Assembly (NCBI RefSeq): GCF_002994745.2 | Contig: NC_037094.1 | Location: 17,260,001 to 17,324,000, forward strand | DNA length: 64,000 nucleotides | Reading direction: 5' to 3' | DNA from: Rosa chinensis | Taxonomy: Eukaryota; Streptophyta; Magnoliopsida; Rosales; Rosaceae | In this document: positions 22,386 to 34,937 of the stretch, one piece after another | How positions within the stretch are numbered: the stretch's first letter is position 1 | Layout of the letters: every line of letters starts with the position of its first letter | Notes under the pieces: model-generated | Databases searched by the model: none | Seen by the model: only the letters and a program-made list of their open reading frames with translations | What the model was told of the DNA's origin: nothing | Position numbers and translations under genes: made by a program

Positions 22386-24508
22386 TCAGACATTCTGCGC
22401 CGCCTTGCTCATCGCTATGCCTTTGTCTTGAACCACATACTTGCGCCAAAAAGGGTGCTGCTCCCACACCCTCCCCATCTCTTCGATGGGAACCCCCTTG
22501 GTCTCCGGCAGATACTTGAAGATGAAGCAACTCATCACGAACAAGAAGAAAGAGAAGAAGAAGAACAATCCAAACTTCATGTGGCAGAGCATCGCAGTGA
22601 ACACTTGGGCTATGGCAAAGGTGAAGATCATGTTGACAGAGACATTGATGGCCTGAGCAGCTGACCTAACTTCCAGCGGGAAAATTTCACTTGGTACCAA
22701 CCATCCTAGAGGTCCCCAGGACCAAGCAAATCCAGCAACATAGATGCAGATTAAGGTCACCAGAGTTGCAGCAAAACCCTTGGATAGTTCACCAGGGTTG
22801 CCACTAGTACCAAATTTCCAAGCCATTGCAACTCCAACTACGACCTATATATACATAGATACCAAAATATTACATTCAAAAGAAAAAAATAAAAAAACGA
22901 CAAAACCCTAAGCAAATAAAACCTGAATGCAAAATTTAAGAAACGAAATTCATTCTATTATACCTGAGTTATGACCATCTGCACACCACCCTCCAAGAAA
23001 AGGACCCTTCTTCCAAACTTGTCAACAAGACCAATTGAAACAAAAGTTGCCAAAAAATTAACCCCATTAGTGATCAGAGCAGAAGCGAGAGAAGCACTGC
23101 TTCCGAATCCTACAGTTTTGAACAAGACAGGAGCATAGAAAGTGATCACATTCATGCCAGTGAGTTGCTGGAAAGCAGGAATGCAGATGGCGAATACAAG
23201 CTGGGGCCTGTATTTTCTTGTCAATAGTGTCGACCATGGATGTTTGACTAGCTTAGCAGCCTCACTAGCGTCCACCAAATCGTTGAACTCCTCGTCGACG
23301 TTATCAATACCACGGAGCTTGAGGAGTTGGGCTTTTGCTTCCTCATGCTTGCCACGCTCAATCAAAGAGTTTGGTGTGTCAGGGAGGAAGAATGATCCCA
23401 ATATGATAAACACAGCAGGGACTGCAGCGCCGCCCAAACTCAAACGCCAGGCTAGATTTCCATGGTTTTTATACTTCAAGTCGAACAAATAGTTGGCCAA
23501 ACCAGCAACAAGAATTCCAATTGTAATTGCCAACTGGAACATCATGTTGAGTCCACCGCGGAATCTGTATGGTGCTGTCTCAGATAGATAGATCGGCACA
23601 GCCTGTACAAATAATCAGAAAGGAAAAAAAAAACGTTAAAGTTTGACGAATAAGGTAATTAGAACATTAATTGGGATGGTATATCAGTACATTCTGAGGT
23701 AATCAGATACGTGTACCATACGGCTTAAAATTAAGTACCTGATTGGCAAATCCAATGCCGAAACCAAGGAATAGGCGACCAGCAATAAGCATCCCGACGG
23801 AGTGAGCGAAGGCATTGAGAAGTGCACCGAATAGGAAAAGAAGTCCACCGGCAAGCATTGTGACCCTCCTACCTAAGACTCTAGTTATAGTGGAGGCACA
23901 GAGGCATGAAACCAGAGCGGCCAAATATAGAGACGACGTAAAGAGCGTCAATGTTTCACTGTCGAATTTACAGTACTGATTAGTAGAAACAGAGGCGGAA
24001 GACTGCTGCAAGTAGACTTTCGGAAAGAACTCCTTCAAAAATACGTCCATGGACGTTACTCCGCCTATATAACCACAAAAAATTAACATAAGAATAATCA
24101 ACCTGAGAATTTAGCTACATGCTCTTATACCACAACAATTGAGTTTAATATCACATATATTCAAGAGCACGATAGATTATCGGTTCTGAGAGCTAAGAAG
24201 TCATTGAAACGCTTATTATCCACTAAAAAAAACAGAAAATGAAAATTTATATATGCGTGTTCAATTATAAACAAAGCGGTGCAAGTCGTGATTTATACTT
24301 CATATGAAGCATGAAAAACCAAGATCGAAATCAAAATATTGACACAAAATTATAGTTCTGAGGAAGAAGATTATATACCTGAAACTCCAAGATCATAACC
24401 GAAAATTAAACCTCCAAACGCTGCGACAAGACATGTTATGAAAACCCTCTTTGTGAATTTACCGGGGTAATTTTTTCCACCAGATGGAGCTATACCTCCC
24501 CCAGCCAT
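22386..24508 (-). CDS. STP-type monosaccharide/H+ symporter (four exons)
   Basis: Exons on the minus strand: 24508-24379, 24064-23739, 23602-22964 and 22844-22386, all introns GT...AG, giving 517 residues, the normal STP length. STPs import hexoses across the plasma membrane with protons. Visible features: [14 protein letters not shown] with Asp39 (proton site in STP10), Arg140 in [15 protein letters not shown] (its partner), [11 protein letters not shown] (226-236), sugar-binding [14 protein letters not shown] (297-310; Gln297, Gln298, Asn303), [11 protein letters not shown] (478-488), and the STP-specific cysteines Cys75 (QYCKFDS) and Cys452 (MLCHMKFG), which form a disulphide in STP10. All key residues are present, so the gene looks functional. 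The member of the family cannot be named with certainty. The ATG sits in a GCCATGGC-like context on the coding strand, about 77 bp from a TATA box. Confidence 0.96.
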
Positions 24509-24584
24509 CTCTACCCCTCTTCGAACTCGATTAAAACTCAGAAAGTCGAATGAAATTAGCTATGCAGGTGAGGCTATGTAGGGT

Positions 24585-24594
24585 TATTTATAGG
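24585..24594 (-). promoter_or_regulatory. probable TATA box of the STP gene
   Basis: CTATAAATAA on the minus strand, about 77 bp upstream of the STP start codon. This would leave a 5' UTR of roughly 45 bp. Confidence 0.65.
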
Positions 24595-25239
24595 GGAACC
24601 CGGCTTGTATTATGAAAAGTAGAGTTTATCCATTATTAGGATATGGAAATCGAATAAAACTGGGATTTGAATCCCTATTATTTCACATTCCTAAATCCCG
24701 AAAGTGGATGAAGTGGATTGGGATGTCGAAACCGTGGTATTAATACTAATCCTATCTGGATCGAACTTTCATGGATAAACTTAACAAACATTTTAATTGT
24801 TCATCCAAAACCTTGCCACGTCAAATGAGTAGGAAGTGAGTAGGAAGTGTAATTGACTGAAAATTCTTGCTGGCATTAGCTAGACTGAGAAATCCGAACG
24901 GAACTTAATTTCGGAGTTCATAATGGATTAATGGGACCCTAGATTGGAAAACACATGAAGTGAGAGAAAACGAAATGAAAAGGAAGAACAAAATTGAAAG
25001 TTAATTGATAATTCTGGAAGATGATTACAGATGCGGTGCACCACACATATAAGGAGATAATATAGCAGCTGACATTAACAACGGGCAAAAGTCACAAATA
25101 AGATAATGTTGTAGATAATTGGAAAATTGTATTGTATTGTATTCATCTCACCGGCTATGAGGTTTATATAGGGTTACATTATGATTACAAAAGGCAATAC
25201 ATGCATAATAGCTATACTAATCAATCGCACATTATAAGT

Positions 25240-26282
25240 TGTTGATGCCCAAAAATCCAGCTATCAAGCCCAATTCATTTCTCGAGCCCAATAAGCAAAT
25301 TATAACTACAATCATCATGCCACACTTGTGGACCCCAGCCACATTCACGCATTTGGGGCTTGCAAGAGCGGGTGTGGTGTGGAAGGTAACGGAAAAGCAT
25401 GAGGCCCATTATTAGTTTTAGGCTTGTTGGTAATTTCGGACTTGGGGATCGAAATTCAAGCTCAACAGCCCAATTCTGATTATGGGCAAGTGAAGAAGAA
25501 AGAACCCAAAAACCACTCAATTACAACAAACATTTCTCTTTACCGAATATATTCAATTATTTTCCTTAAACTAGACATCTCAAGTACTATATCACCTTCT
25601 TTTACACACAAACCAATTCTCTACCCGTAACTCCCCTTTTTCCAGCAGCAAATCTTGGAATCACGATTCCTGGATTACAGCAGCAGATTTCATGGGATCA
25701 CAGCAGTAGGATTCTTGGAATTAGTAATGAGATCTTGAGGACACGGGAATCCTGGAAACACAGCAGCAAGATTCCTGGGAACAGCAGCGGACCTAAGCCG
25801 CCACCACTCTATAAATCGATGGTTAGAGCTGCTGTGAAAGGGGGAGGGAGGCATAAGCTAACTACTAAACAGCCCAAGCAACTCTCCTACTAGAAGAACA
25901 AAAGCCACAACAACCCAGAAACATCAAGCAAGAGATCAAGCCCTATCTCTGAATCCCTAGCCATCAATTCCTCCCAATCAACCTTCACCCAAAAACCTAG
26001 AAATCATACCATTGCCGGAATCTCTTCTTCCGAAACTCATGCTTTTCTCGCTCCCACGCCATGCACATCTTACCAAGCCTTTACTAAAATTGCACACTAA
26101 TTCACTGCTGTGAACATGGAGAGGAGCTGCTGGGAAGAAATCAACAGCTTTCTTCTTAGGACTTATTATCCTTCGAGGTCTGTTGGGCCTAGTTGCTGCT
26201 TACTCAGACGAAGGGGCAAAGTCTTGGGTCCTTACCCATGAAATTTAACTGCCGTACAACTCCGATCAAAATGCCCCCCACA
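25240..26282 (+). mobile_element. solo LTR nested in the copia LTR (1043 bp)
   Basis: Starts TGTTGATGCCC and ends CCCCCCACA, flanked by TAAGT and CAAGT (4/5 match as a 5-bp TSD). It interrupts a tandem run of TCAATCGCATACATTATGAG units, the first of which lies to its left (25221-25239) and the rest to its right. A plus-strand TATA box (CTCTATAAATCG, about 25808) suggests plus orientation. TGTTGATGCCC is a common start for plant copia-type LTRs. No coding sequence inside. Confidence 0.65.
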
Positions 26283-26287
26283 CAAGT

Positions 26288-26360
26288 ATGTCAATCGCAT
26301 ACATTATGAGTCTGTCAATCGCATACATTATGAGTCTATCAATCGCATACATTCAACAAT
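26288..26360 (+). repeat. 24-bp tandem repeats in copia LTR
   Basis: Three tandem units of TCAATCGCATACATTATGAG plus four bases, with a fourth, diverged unit on the far side of the nested solo LTR. Confidence 0.8.
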
Positions 26361-26395
26361 ACTTATTGCATGAATAGTCATTATCATTTACAACA

Positions 26396-27882
26396 CTCCT
26401 CCTTGAATATTCCATGTCAACAGTGTTGCCTATGCTATGCGCTTCTAAGTTGTCTCGTCAAAAACCTTGCCAAGTAATAAAAACCATGTGGGAAAAAAAC
26501 AACCTTGGTCGAAGGAGAAAAAGAGCACAACACGTCATTCACTTTTCGAGATTGAACATGTAGACATCATATCTCCCCCTGATTTCTACAATTATGGGAG
26601 TTCGAATAACTTTCTTAATCTGATACCCTTCACATGTTTCTCGAATATGGATTTAGGTAACGACTTGGTAAACAAGTCCGCTACATTATCCTCTGAACGG
26701 ATTTGATTCACTTCAATATTTTGAAGTGTTTGTTGTTGCTGATTGTAAAAAAACTTAGGCGATATATGCTTAGTGTTGTCGCCCTTAATGAAACCTAACT
26801 TTATTTGCTCAATACAATCTGCATTATCTTCATAAATGCATGTAGGTTCATCTGTTGTAGACTTCAAACCACAAGTTCCTCGAATGTGTCTAACTACAGA
26901 CCTTAGCCATATGCATTCTTGCACGGCTTCATGTAGAGCAATAATCTCTGCATGATTTGAGGAAGTAGCAACAAGGGTCTGCTTTGTAGACCTCCAAGAT
27001 ATCGCAGTGCTTCCCATGGTAAAGACATAACCCGTTTGAAAGCGACCTTTGTGAGGGTTAGAGAGATACCCTACATCAGCAAAACCCATCAAGACATCTT
27101 TGTCATTTTGATGGAGGGGAGGAGGAGCACAGAAAGTGGCATTTTTCCGTGTGGAGTCCGATCCCACACTTCTGTTATTTCTTTTCTCTCTGTAGGGATA
27201 GAACAAGCCCATATCAATTGTACCTCTCAAGTATCAAAAGATTGTCTTTATGTCAATCCAATGGCGGCGTGTTGGCGTAAAACTGTGTTGGGCTAACAAA
27301 TTCACTACGAATGAGATGTCCGATCTTGTGCATTGAGCTAAGTACAATAGTGCGCATATTGCACTTAGATAGGACAATTCAGCCTCTAATAAGTTTTCGT
27401 TCTCATCCCTTGGACGAAACGGATATTTTTCAGGCTCAAGATTACTACCGATCATAGGAGTACTCACAGGCTTTGCTTGATCTTCATTAAAGCGCCTTAA
27501 TAATTTTTGAGTATATGCTGATTGATGGATCATAATCCCATCACTACGTTGCTCGAGTTCTAGTAGAAGGCAAAACCGTGTTTTCTCAAGATCTTTCATC
27601 TCAAATTCGGATTTCAAGTACTTAACAGTTTCTTTTAACTCATCTAGAGTTCCAATTAGGTTCATGTCATCGACATAAATTGTTACAATTGCAAATCCGG
27701 AACTTGTCATTTTCATAAATACGCATGGACATATCCCTTCCCAATCAAGTAGTCACTTAGACGGTTATACCACATCCGTCAGGAGTGTTTCAATCCACAT
27801 AGTGAACGTCTCAATCTTATTGAAAAACGTGCTCCGTGGTTTAGAGCCACTTGACTTGGGTAATTGGAGTCCATTTGGAACC

Positions 27883-27913
<31 letters not shown>

Positions 27914-28330
27914 CTGAATCTAGATTCTCATAGAGATATGCTGTAACCACATCCATAAGCTGCATGTCAAGTTTTTCTAAAACTACCAAACTGACAAGGT
28001 AGCGGAACATTATAACGTCCATTATGGGAGAATATGTCTCATCGTAGTCGATTCTAGGGCGTTGTGAGAAACCTTGCGCCACAAGGCGGGCTTTGTATCT
28101 AACAACCTCATTTTTCTAATTATGCTTTGTAACAAAGACCCATTTATGGCCAACATACTTTATACTTGGGGGTGTCAGCATTATAGGCCCAAATACCTGT
28201 CTCTTTGTTAGTGAATCCAATTCAACCTGGATCGCATCTTTCCATTTAGGCCAGTCTTCTCTTCGTTGGCATTCTTCAACGGAGCGATGTTCGATATCAT
28301 CGTGTTCTATAATTCATTGAGAAATAGAAT
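26396..28330 (-). pseudogene. Ty1/copia reverse transcriptase and RNase H
   Basis: Minus-strand pieces run in copia order: integrase-RT linker and RT N-terminus (28330-28083, VECQRREDWPKWKDAIQ-like and KWVFVTKHN), RT (28082-27765: MAQGFSQRPRIDYDETYSPI), RT second half (27716-27234: VTIYVDDMNLIGT, the YVDD catalytic block, intact), and RNase H (27230-26592: ISWRSTKQTLVATSSNHAEI, ending IRSEDNVADLFTKSLP). Stops and frameshifts separate the pieces. A TA microsatellite has grown inside the codons for LDSDIYMKVP (27888-27912). Everything 5' of about 28330-28560 (gag, protease, integrase, 5' LTR) is missing. Confidence 0.93.
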
Positions 28331-28559
28331 ATACAAACACATCATCAAGGATAATAGAATCTCGATTCAATGTCTCATGTACACTAGTGTAATTCATGGA
28401 GATCTCCCTATTCCCTGGAATTGGTTCTAACATTTGAGTATCCCCCAATGATGTCTCTTGGACATAACCATAATCCTGAATATCTTCATGAGACGGGTTA
28501 TTTATGTCGATGATTAATGGGTCTTTCTGTGCCGAACTTGCTTTATCATCACACTATGT

Positions 28560-29201
28560 TTTCTCACAGAGATATCTAGAGTGCACATAAGTGTCTAGCT
28601 TCCAAACAAGGGAATTATTGGTGATTAGAAAAAAAAAAACTAAAAACATAGGAATGGGCCTAGGGCAAAACACCCCAGCCACATCCAAAGCCCAAGAGGG
28701 CAGCTCTAAGAGAATAGGCAAAAAATGCAAGTCCCAATAGGACCTGGCTTGTGCAAGCCCATATGCCATCTCTAACCTGTGCAGATCCGTGGAACTCAAT
28801 CCTTCCGCCTCGCCTCTGATGTTGTCCCTGTCACATCGTCCACGCAATACCAAGCCATAATCGAACCCAGCATCGCCACACTGCACCTCCCTACGCCGCC
28901 GCCCAGATCACCCGGACCTACGCTGCTGCGCAGACCATCAGGAACCACGCGGTCTCACAGATCATCAGGAACTGCACCGCCATCTCTGCACAACACAACC
29001 CCCACGCTTGAGATATCATCTGGAAGTCGCCTCCGCCACCCAACCAAAACCTTGAGCCAAAAAACCTTTCTCCAGAACTCCCTAAGCGACTAGCTTTCAA
29101 AACACCAGTCCCGCAGCGGTTCGCTCATCAGCGGCAAGGAGGTCCCTCAACAACCTGAGCACCGCCGGACAAGCAGAAAATCTCAAACCCTCGACCCAAG
29201 A
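28560..29201. other. GC-richer segment of unknown origin
   Basis: Between the broken copia element and solo LTR B the sequence is unusually rich in G+C and gives open frames on both strands (28779-29093 plus, 28554-28886 minus). None has a family signature I recognise. It continues on the other side of LTR B at 31960 (5-bp TSD CAAGA), so it is host sequence for that insertion; perhaps part of another old element. Confidence 0.4.
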
Positions 29202-29961
29202 TGTCACTCCTCTGATTTTACACACATGAAAATCGATATATAATCCCATAATTATACATGCGTGAACGTCCAGTCATCAATACAAATACCTGGAACATCT
29301 TTCTCTTAAAATAAGTACTTACTAATGCACTGAACCATCCAAGTTAATATACACTCGCTCCACAGAGTTATATTAATTTACTAATTAAATTGTCATCACA
29401 AAATAAAACATAAATGCTCCTCAGAGCTTACTACATAGCGGAAGTCATATACTGGCAAAGCCAACAAAATTTGCTTCCTACCCGCTCTGCTGCCAACAAG
29501 CTACCTCAGCTTCAGCCACGATTTCCCTGACCTGCAGGATTAACCCCTACACCGTTTGAATGGTGCACCGGGGTTGGCAAACAACAAATCCGGTAAGCTT
29601 TTGCAAGCCCGTATGAGTAACTCATAAACATCAATCAACAACTCACATCAATCTACTTAAGGAACACATGCAACCATGATTCCTTCTAACATTCCATATC
29701 CTTTCCACCGAAAGGACAACATGAGTCATCGTTGTGACAATGTTCTATTTGCTAACTTAACCATCAAGTAGCAATTCAATTCTCATCTAGACAATTAAAG
29801 AAGAATACCATTAGAACTCTCCTTTAAACTACATACCTATGAGTCTCCAGCAACCTCGACCGTTACTCCCATAAGCTATCGTGGTAGACAGACGATAGCT
29901 CTATTGAAATCGTAACCACTCGTCCGGCTACGGACGTGATTACCTATTTCCTATCTTGGTC

Positions 29962-30200
29962 ACCATCTGCGACCTGTCACCATCTGTGACATGTGGTTTC
30001 AGACCCCGTCTGGTCTCAAAATCAACATTAAGGTCACCATTTGTGCCTTGTCACCATCTGTGACACATGATCTTCAGACCCCATCTAGTCATGAAATCAA
30101 ACATCAAGGTCACCGTCTGCAACCTGTCACTATTTGTGATCCATCACCATCTGTGACATAAGATCTTCTTAGACCCTATCTGGTCTTAAGGTCAACGTTA
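29962..30200 (-). repeat. three ~85-bp tandem units in LTR B
   Basis: Units built from GGTCACCATCTGYGACCTG, GTCACCATCTGTGACA and CAGACCCCRTCTGGTC-like blocks are repeated three times. The matching place in LTR C (58525-58590) has a single unit. Confidence 0.8.
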
Positions 30201-30480
30201 AGTAAGTCGCATCCGCCCTAAAAACGTTACAAACATCTAGTTTCGGCCTTCCTAATCCCTACTAACCATTTGTGACCCTTGGTACAAAGACCAATACATC
30301 TAAAATGAGTCACGCTTGACTCAAAAATGTAACATCAAGCTCAATACTTTTCAAACAATAGAAAACATTTTTTTCCACAATATTGTTTCCTGAAAAGTCA
30401 CGTTCAACAATAATATGAACACCATCATGTATATTATTATTCATCACAATCATCCACAAGGATGTATATATTTCATGTAA

Positions 30481-30483
30481 ATA

Positions 30484-30528
<45 letters not shown>
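30481..30528. repeat. (TA)n microsatellite
   Basis: Two runs of TA separated by one CA, inside solo LTR B. Confidence 0.9.
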
Positions 30529-32540
30529 GTAGTCATTCGCTCAGGAATGCCTACTAATACCAACTATAGTTTGCAATTAATTAATTAACGCCAAAACGAT
30601 AATGGTAATTTTGTTAATAAAGAACCTTGTGAGATTACTCACCTCGAAACTCCTGCTGCGTCTTCAATGCAGAATAAGTAGTCAAATCACAGAATAACCG
30701 TCCAAATACTTCGTCCAGTACCTAATCACATACGGTTTCCACTTAGTAATGATTCACATTTGATTTAAGTCCGAAACCCCTGTTTTGAAATAAAATCCCC
30801 AAAGTGGCGCCAATCGAGGCAAAACCACATCCGAGACCTCCCAAAGTCTCCGGAATAGGTCCACGATCGATGTGACCAAACCACAAGTCGATCGAACGCT
30901 CGAATCCTCACGGATCAAATAAATTGATTGGTATGAAACTGCAAAAATCATAACAAATCCATTCGAACTCCAAAATTTACATATTATATATCGAAACGCT
31001 TGTATCAACGAGTAGAACATATATAATACCAAAAACAGTTCCCTACATGACCGGAAAGCCACCAGAAATCCACCACAGACGGTGGTGCACCGCCGCCGGC
31101 CAAAACTCAATATTTCACAAAACTCCCAACATCAAAAATCTTCATCTCAGCATGCTTGTGAATTCTCATAACTAGCTCAAAGTCAGAAAACAAGCATAAA
31201 GGGTTGAAAACTACCTCACAAGCTTTGGATTTTTGCTCAATCCGAGTTGAACCGATTTCCACGTAAATCGATCGAAACAAACACCATAGATCGATCAAGG
31301 AGCCTCCCACGAACCCAAAGATGGAAGCCTGAAGCCTTGACGTCGCCGGAATTGTGTTTTCCGGTAGGGTCCGAAACCACCAAGTTGCACCGCCTTGCTG
31401 CACCGTGCACGGTGGTTATCGCCACAAGAGGATGCCACAGAGACTACCAAAAGGAGGAGACGAGTCGTTCTGTGCAGGTTTCACGGCTAGAGGTCGCCGG
31501 AGATCGCCGGAAAAGCCGGGTCGGATCACCGGGTTCTGGTCGGGTCAGTCGCGGGCAAGGAGAGAGAATGGAGCATTTTCTGATTTTTCCGGAATGGTAA
31601 ATCTGAAATGTAAATAGTAAGTTTCCGAAAATGGAAACTCCTATTTATAGAACTTTCCCAAAAATTCAAATGCTCACAACTTTTGCATACGAACTCCTAT
31701 TGATGCGTTCCGCATGTCCACGAACTCATATCGACGCGCTCTACAACTTTTGTGAATGAAGTTTTCCGAGAATCCCAACGTATAAAAAGTCAAACATCAC
31801 ACTACCCCCTAAACTGTGAAATTCGAATAATTACACGTACGAAAAACCATTCCACTTCACAAACAACCTATGAATAAAGCATAACAACAATTATTCGTAC
31901 AACTGGTCCATTATTAATTACCAAAATTACATAACGAAAATCAAGGTCATCACACAAGAGCAGTTTGGGTTTTTTGGAGCTCCAAGAGAGGAGCTTAGTT
32001 AAGCATACAGCAGTTAGTCTATTATGAGTTGAACTCACGACCTTCCACTTATAAAGGGGAGACTTATACTGCTAAACCAAATGGTACTGAGTATATAACT
32101 TTTTTTTTATAATATAAAACTTTAATATTTATAAAAATAAGTCTAAAATATTTTCTTTTATTGCACTAGTACAAAAATTGAATCAGACGACACATTACAG
32201 TTTTCTGTCGTCTGATTGATTTTTTTTTTGTATGTCGTTTTTATAAAACCTGTCATCTGATATGGGATAATAAACTAGTTCACAAGACATTTATGGATAA
32301 AACTGTTGTATGACCCTAAAAAAATTGAGTGGCAAGTTTCCCACCATGTCTGTGGTGCCAAACCTCATCTCAAACCTGAAATTTTCCCCAAACTTGTCCA
32401 AATTCATAGCACAGGGCTTGAAACCCTACACTGAAGCAAAAAAAATAAAATAAAATAACAACAGACCCTCACTCCTCACTCTTGACAACGCTCCACTCTC
32501 TCTCGACACAAACCCGAAACCTTTGCTCTCTTCTTCGACA

Positions 32541-32649
<109 letters not shown>

Positions 32650-32748
32650 GACAATCCCCGACCTCTCCCCTCTACAAACCCTATCTCTTCTTCGACAAAC
32701 CCCAACCAAAGCACTCTCTCTCTTCAACAAAACCCGACCAAAACCTAA

Positions 32749-32811
32749 TGGGTAATTCGAGCTCTACTCCAGCCGGGCTCAGGCCAACATCAAATCCAAA
32801 AATCTCACAGG
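32749..32811 (+). pseudogene. exon-like fragment, unknown gene, in CACTA
   Basis: ATG then MGNSSSTPAGLRPTSNPKIS, followed by CAG|GTAACA, a plausible 5' splice site. Gly2 after Met resembles an N-myristoylation start. The source gene is not recognised. Confidence 0.3.
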
Positions 32812-33315
32812 TAACAACCCCCTCTCTCTTGCAATTTCCGATGTCTGGTCTTCCTCGTCTTCTTCTTTCATTTTTGAGACCCAAAATTGTGTTTATTGTG
32901 TGAACTGATTGATTTGGGGTTCTCTGGTTCAGAGGCAGTAGAAAACCTAATGGGTAACCTCTAGGGTTCTTCTGATCTTACGACAGTGGTATGTTGCATT
33001 TGGCGGAATCGAAATTTAGCTATGGGTAACTGAGATTTGAATTTGAACATTGGAGCTATGGATTTGGGATTGAAGGCAAAATGTCAAATTGGGGCTAAGA
33101 AGGTTTATGGGTAAGTGGGTATTAAGGCTTTGCAGTCAATCTATTTCTGTTTGCTTGATAAATTGATATGGTTATTTCTCAGCTTGTTTACATTTCGTGG
33201 TGTTCTTCTCTCTAATTACTAACTTTCTTCTCATTTTTGTGTGAATTTGTGTTATTAAATTGATTGGGTTCTTGGTTTCAACTGTGACAAAGTAGAGTTG
33301 TGAAGCTGTTGCCGA

Positions 33316-33765
33316 TGGGGCTCTTGGTTCATGCACTTGACTCTTCACTGCTCTTCTCAAATGACAACCTCCGAATTTCGCCAATCTCACACTCCAACCT
33401 GAGATTTGCACGCAACTCCCACGTCCTTTATTTCTCAATTTTTTGTTCCCTCTGTTACTATTATCTCATACTTGAATGCCTTTACAGGTCATCAATTCAA
33501 TTTCAAGGAAAAGCATCATAAGGTTAGAATTGCAACCTCCAGCTTCACTTTTTTCTCTGCAAAGCTTGCCTAAGAGGATGTAAGTATGTGGCGCTTCTTC
33601 CTTGTTCAATTTGGTCATGTGAATTTGTTATTTTGAAACAAACAAACAAAAAATGTTATTTGGATAATGCAGAAACCGGAGTCTGTAGTAGTGAAAGAGA
33701 AATGCGTGTCAGTGATTCTTATGGCTAGAGGAAAGGGTAAAAGGATGGGTGTAAGTCCTCTTCGA
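33316..33765 (+). pseudogene. captured IspD (MEP cytidylyltransferase) fragment in CACTA
   Basis: At 33674-33751 the frame reads VVVKEKCVSVILMARGKGKR followed by MG and a GTAAGT donor. This matches the start of the catalytic domain of plant IspD (2-C-methyl-D-erythritol 4-phosphate cytidylyltransferase, plastid isoprenoid pathway), where the nucleotide-binding loop normally reads LLAGGxGKRM; here the first Gly is Arg. The upstream open frame from 33316 (MGLLVHALDSSLLFSNDNLR...) and the piece at 33490-33575 are Ser/Asn-rich like a plastid transit peptide and may be its first exon. Only the 5' part of the gene is present. Confidence 0.72.
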
Positions 33766-34579
33766 CATTTTCATCAAGCGTATGTAAATCCATTTGACGA
33801 TGTTACCGGCGTTTAGGTCTTATCAGATAGATTGGTAATATGATAACCCTTTTAACCTTACTATGTTTCCTTACTATGTTACATTTGTATAAACACATTA
33901 TAATTTGGTTTCAGTTTTGGTCTTCTACAAACACACTTCTTATTAGTAATTAGGGATTATTTTTGTGTGTGTAGGTACATGACCTTATTTACCACGTTGA
34001 GTTGGCAAAAGGTTGTTATAAGGACAATGCAGCATCTCTCGCAAGAAATTGCATTCTTTGAGAAAGCTAGGTCTTGAACCAAACCTTATTCAATTGAATA
34101 TAAAAGATTGTAAGTTAATTAATCAAAAGAAAAGTATGACCAACTGTATCTTTTATTTTTTATTTGTTCAACTACTATTGGGCTTAATAGCAATTCATCC
34201 TTTTCTTGAATGTTGTTGTGGTTTGATTTGCGTTTGGTACTAGTACTATTTGGACTTGTTACTCTTAGTAAGCTGCTGCTTATTGGTGGATCAAATGTGT
34301 TTATGGTTGAGAATTGTGTAGACAATTTGTATATGCTGCTGCATTTTTGTTGGATCAAGTGTGTGGTGATAGAAAGGACAGGTTTTTTATATGGGTAGAT
34401 TTTGGATTTGCTTGTTTAATTGGTTTAGGTGGTTGATTTTGTGGATCTGTAGATTGTGTTCAGCAACAATGATTAGTATTGGCTTGTGGTAGTTACTTAC
34501 TAGATTGATTCTTTCAATGGTGCAGATCGACAAGTTGAGTTTGAGTTGGTATAAGTGATCTAACTATTCTTTGCATAGA

Positions 34580-34583
<4 letters not shown>

Positions 34584-34612
<29 letters not shown>
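34584..34612 (+). repeat. (GT)n microsatellite
   Basis: About 14 GT units within the CACTA element. Confidence 0.9.
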
Positions 34613-34614
<2 letters not shown>

Positions 34615-34937
34615 GCTAGTATATTCTTTGGGTATGGAGGAAATCTGACTGTGAAGGTGTTCATGGTATTCTTTTTACATTTTTGCTCTGGCTTGTATAA
34701 AGTTGCTAAGAAGGTGTTCATGGTATTCTTCATGTTAAATATGTTTTTCTTAATGATAATCTTTTTCTTGCTTTTGGGGACTGATGAATTTATTATTTAT
34801 AGGCCTACTTATCTCTTCCCCGAGGGCACTACTTCTGTGATTGGCCTAACAGCAATGATGTGTAACTATTATTCTATGCTCGTGAATATGGATTTCATCT
34901 TTGCTTTTCTGGTTGGCTAGTTGTGTGGAATTAAGCT

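Larger units (their letters stand above)
25107..26395 (-). repeat. 3' LTR of a Ty1/copia element, with nested insertion
   Basis: The LTR ends are TGTTGTA...TACAACA. On the minus strand it is preceded by a purine-rich tract (CAAGGAGGAG) next to 26395, as expected for the 3' LTR of the copia element at 26592-28330. A minus-strand TATA box (CTATATAAA, about 25160-25170) is present. The 1289-bp length is explained by a 1043-bp solo LTR inside it; without that the LTR is about 241 bp, usual for plant copia elements. Remaining LTR sequence includes four tandem copies of TCAATCGCATACATTATGAG or variants split by the insertion. Confidence 0.75.
29202..31954 (-). mobile_element. solo LTR B (2753 bp)
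   Basis: On the minus strand it starts TGTGATGACCTTGATTTTCG and ends in CA; on the plus strand it begins TGTCACTCC. It is flanked by a perfect 5-bp duplication CAAGA (29197-29201, 31955-31959). It shares with LTR C (56779-59353) the start, the AACTTTCATACGAACTCC-type block, the GTCACAGATGGTGAC repeats and the terminal region with GTAGGGGTTAATCCTGCAGG. No gag or pol. It contains two (TA)n runs (30481-30528). Confidence 0.88.

Noticed and set aside
31107..31617. Overlapping open frames of 60-117 residues near 31.1-31.6 kb
   Set aside because: Inside solo LTR B; no family match and opposite-strand shadows of one GC-rich stretch.
34780..34920. Frame with RPTYLFPEGTTSVIGL, resembling an acyltransferase FPEGT motif
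   Set aside because: The motif is very short and the surrounding residues do not follow any acyltransferase; it may be a fourth captured fragment, but support is too weak to annotate.
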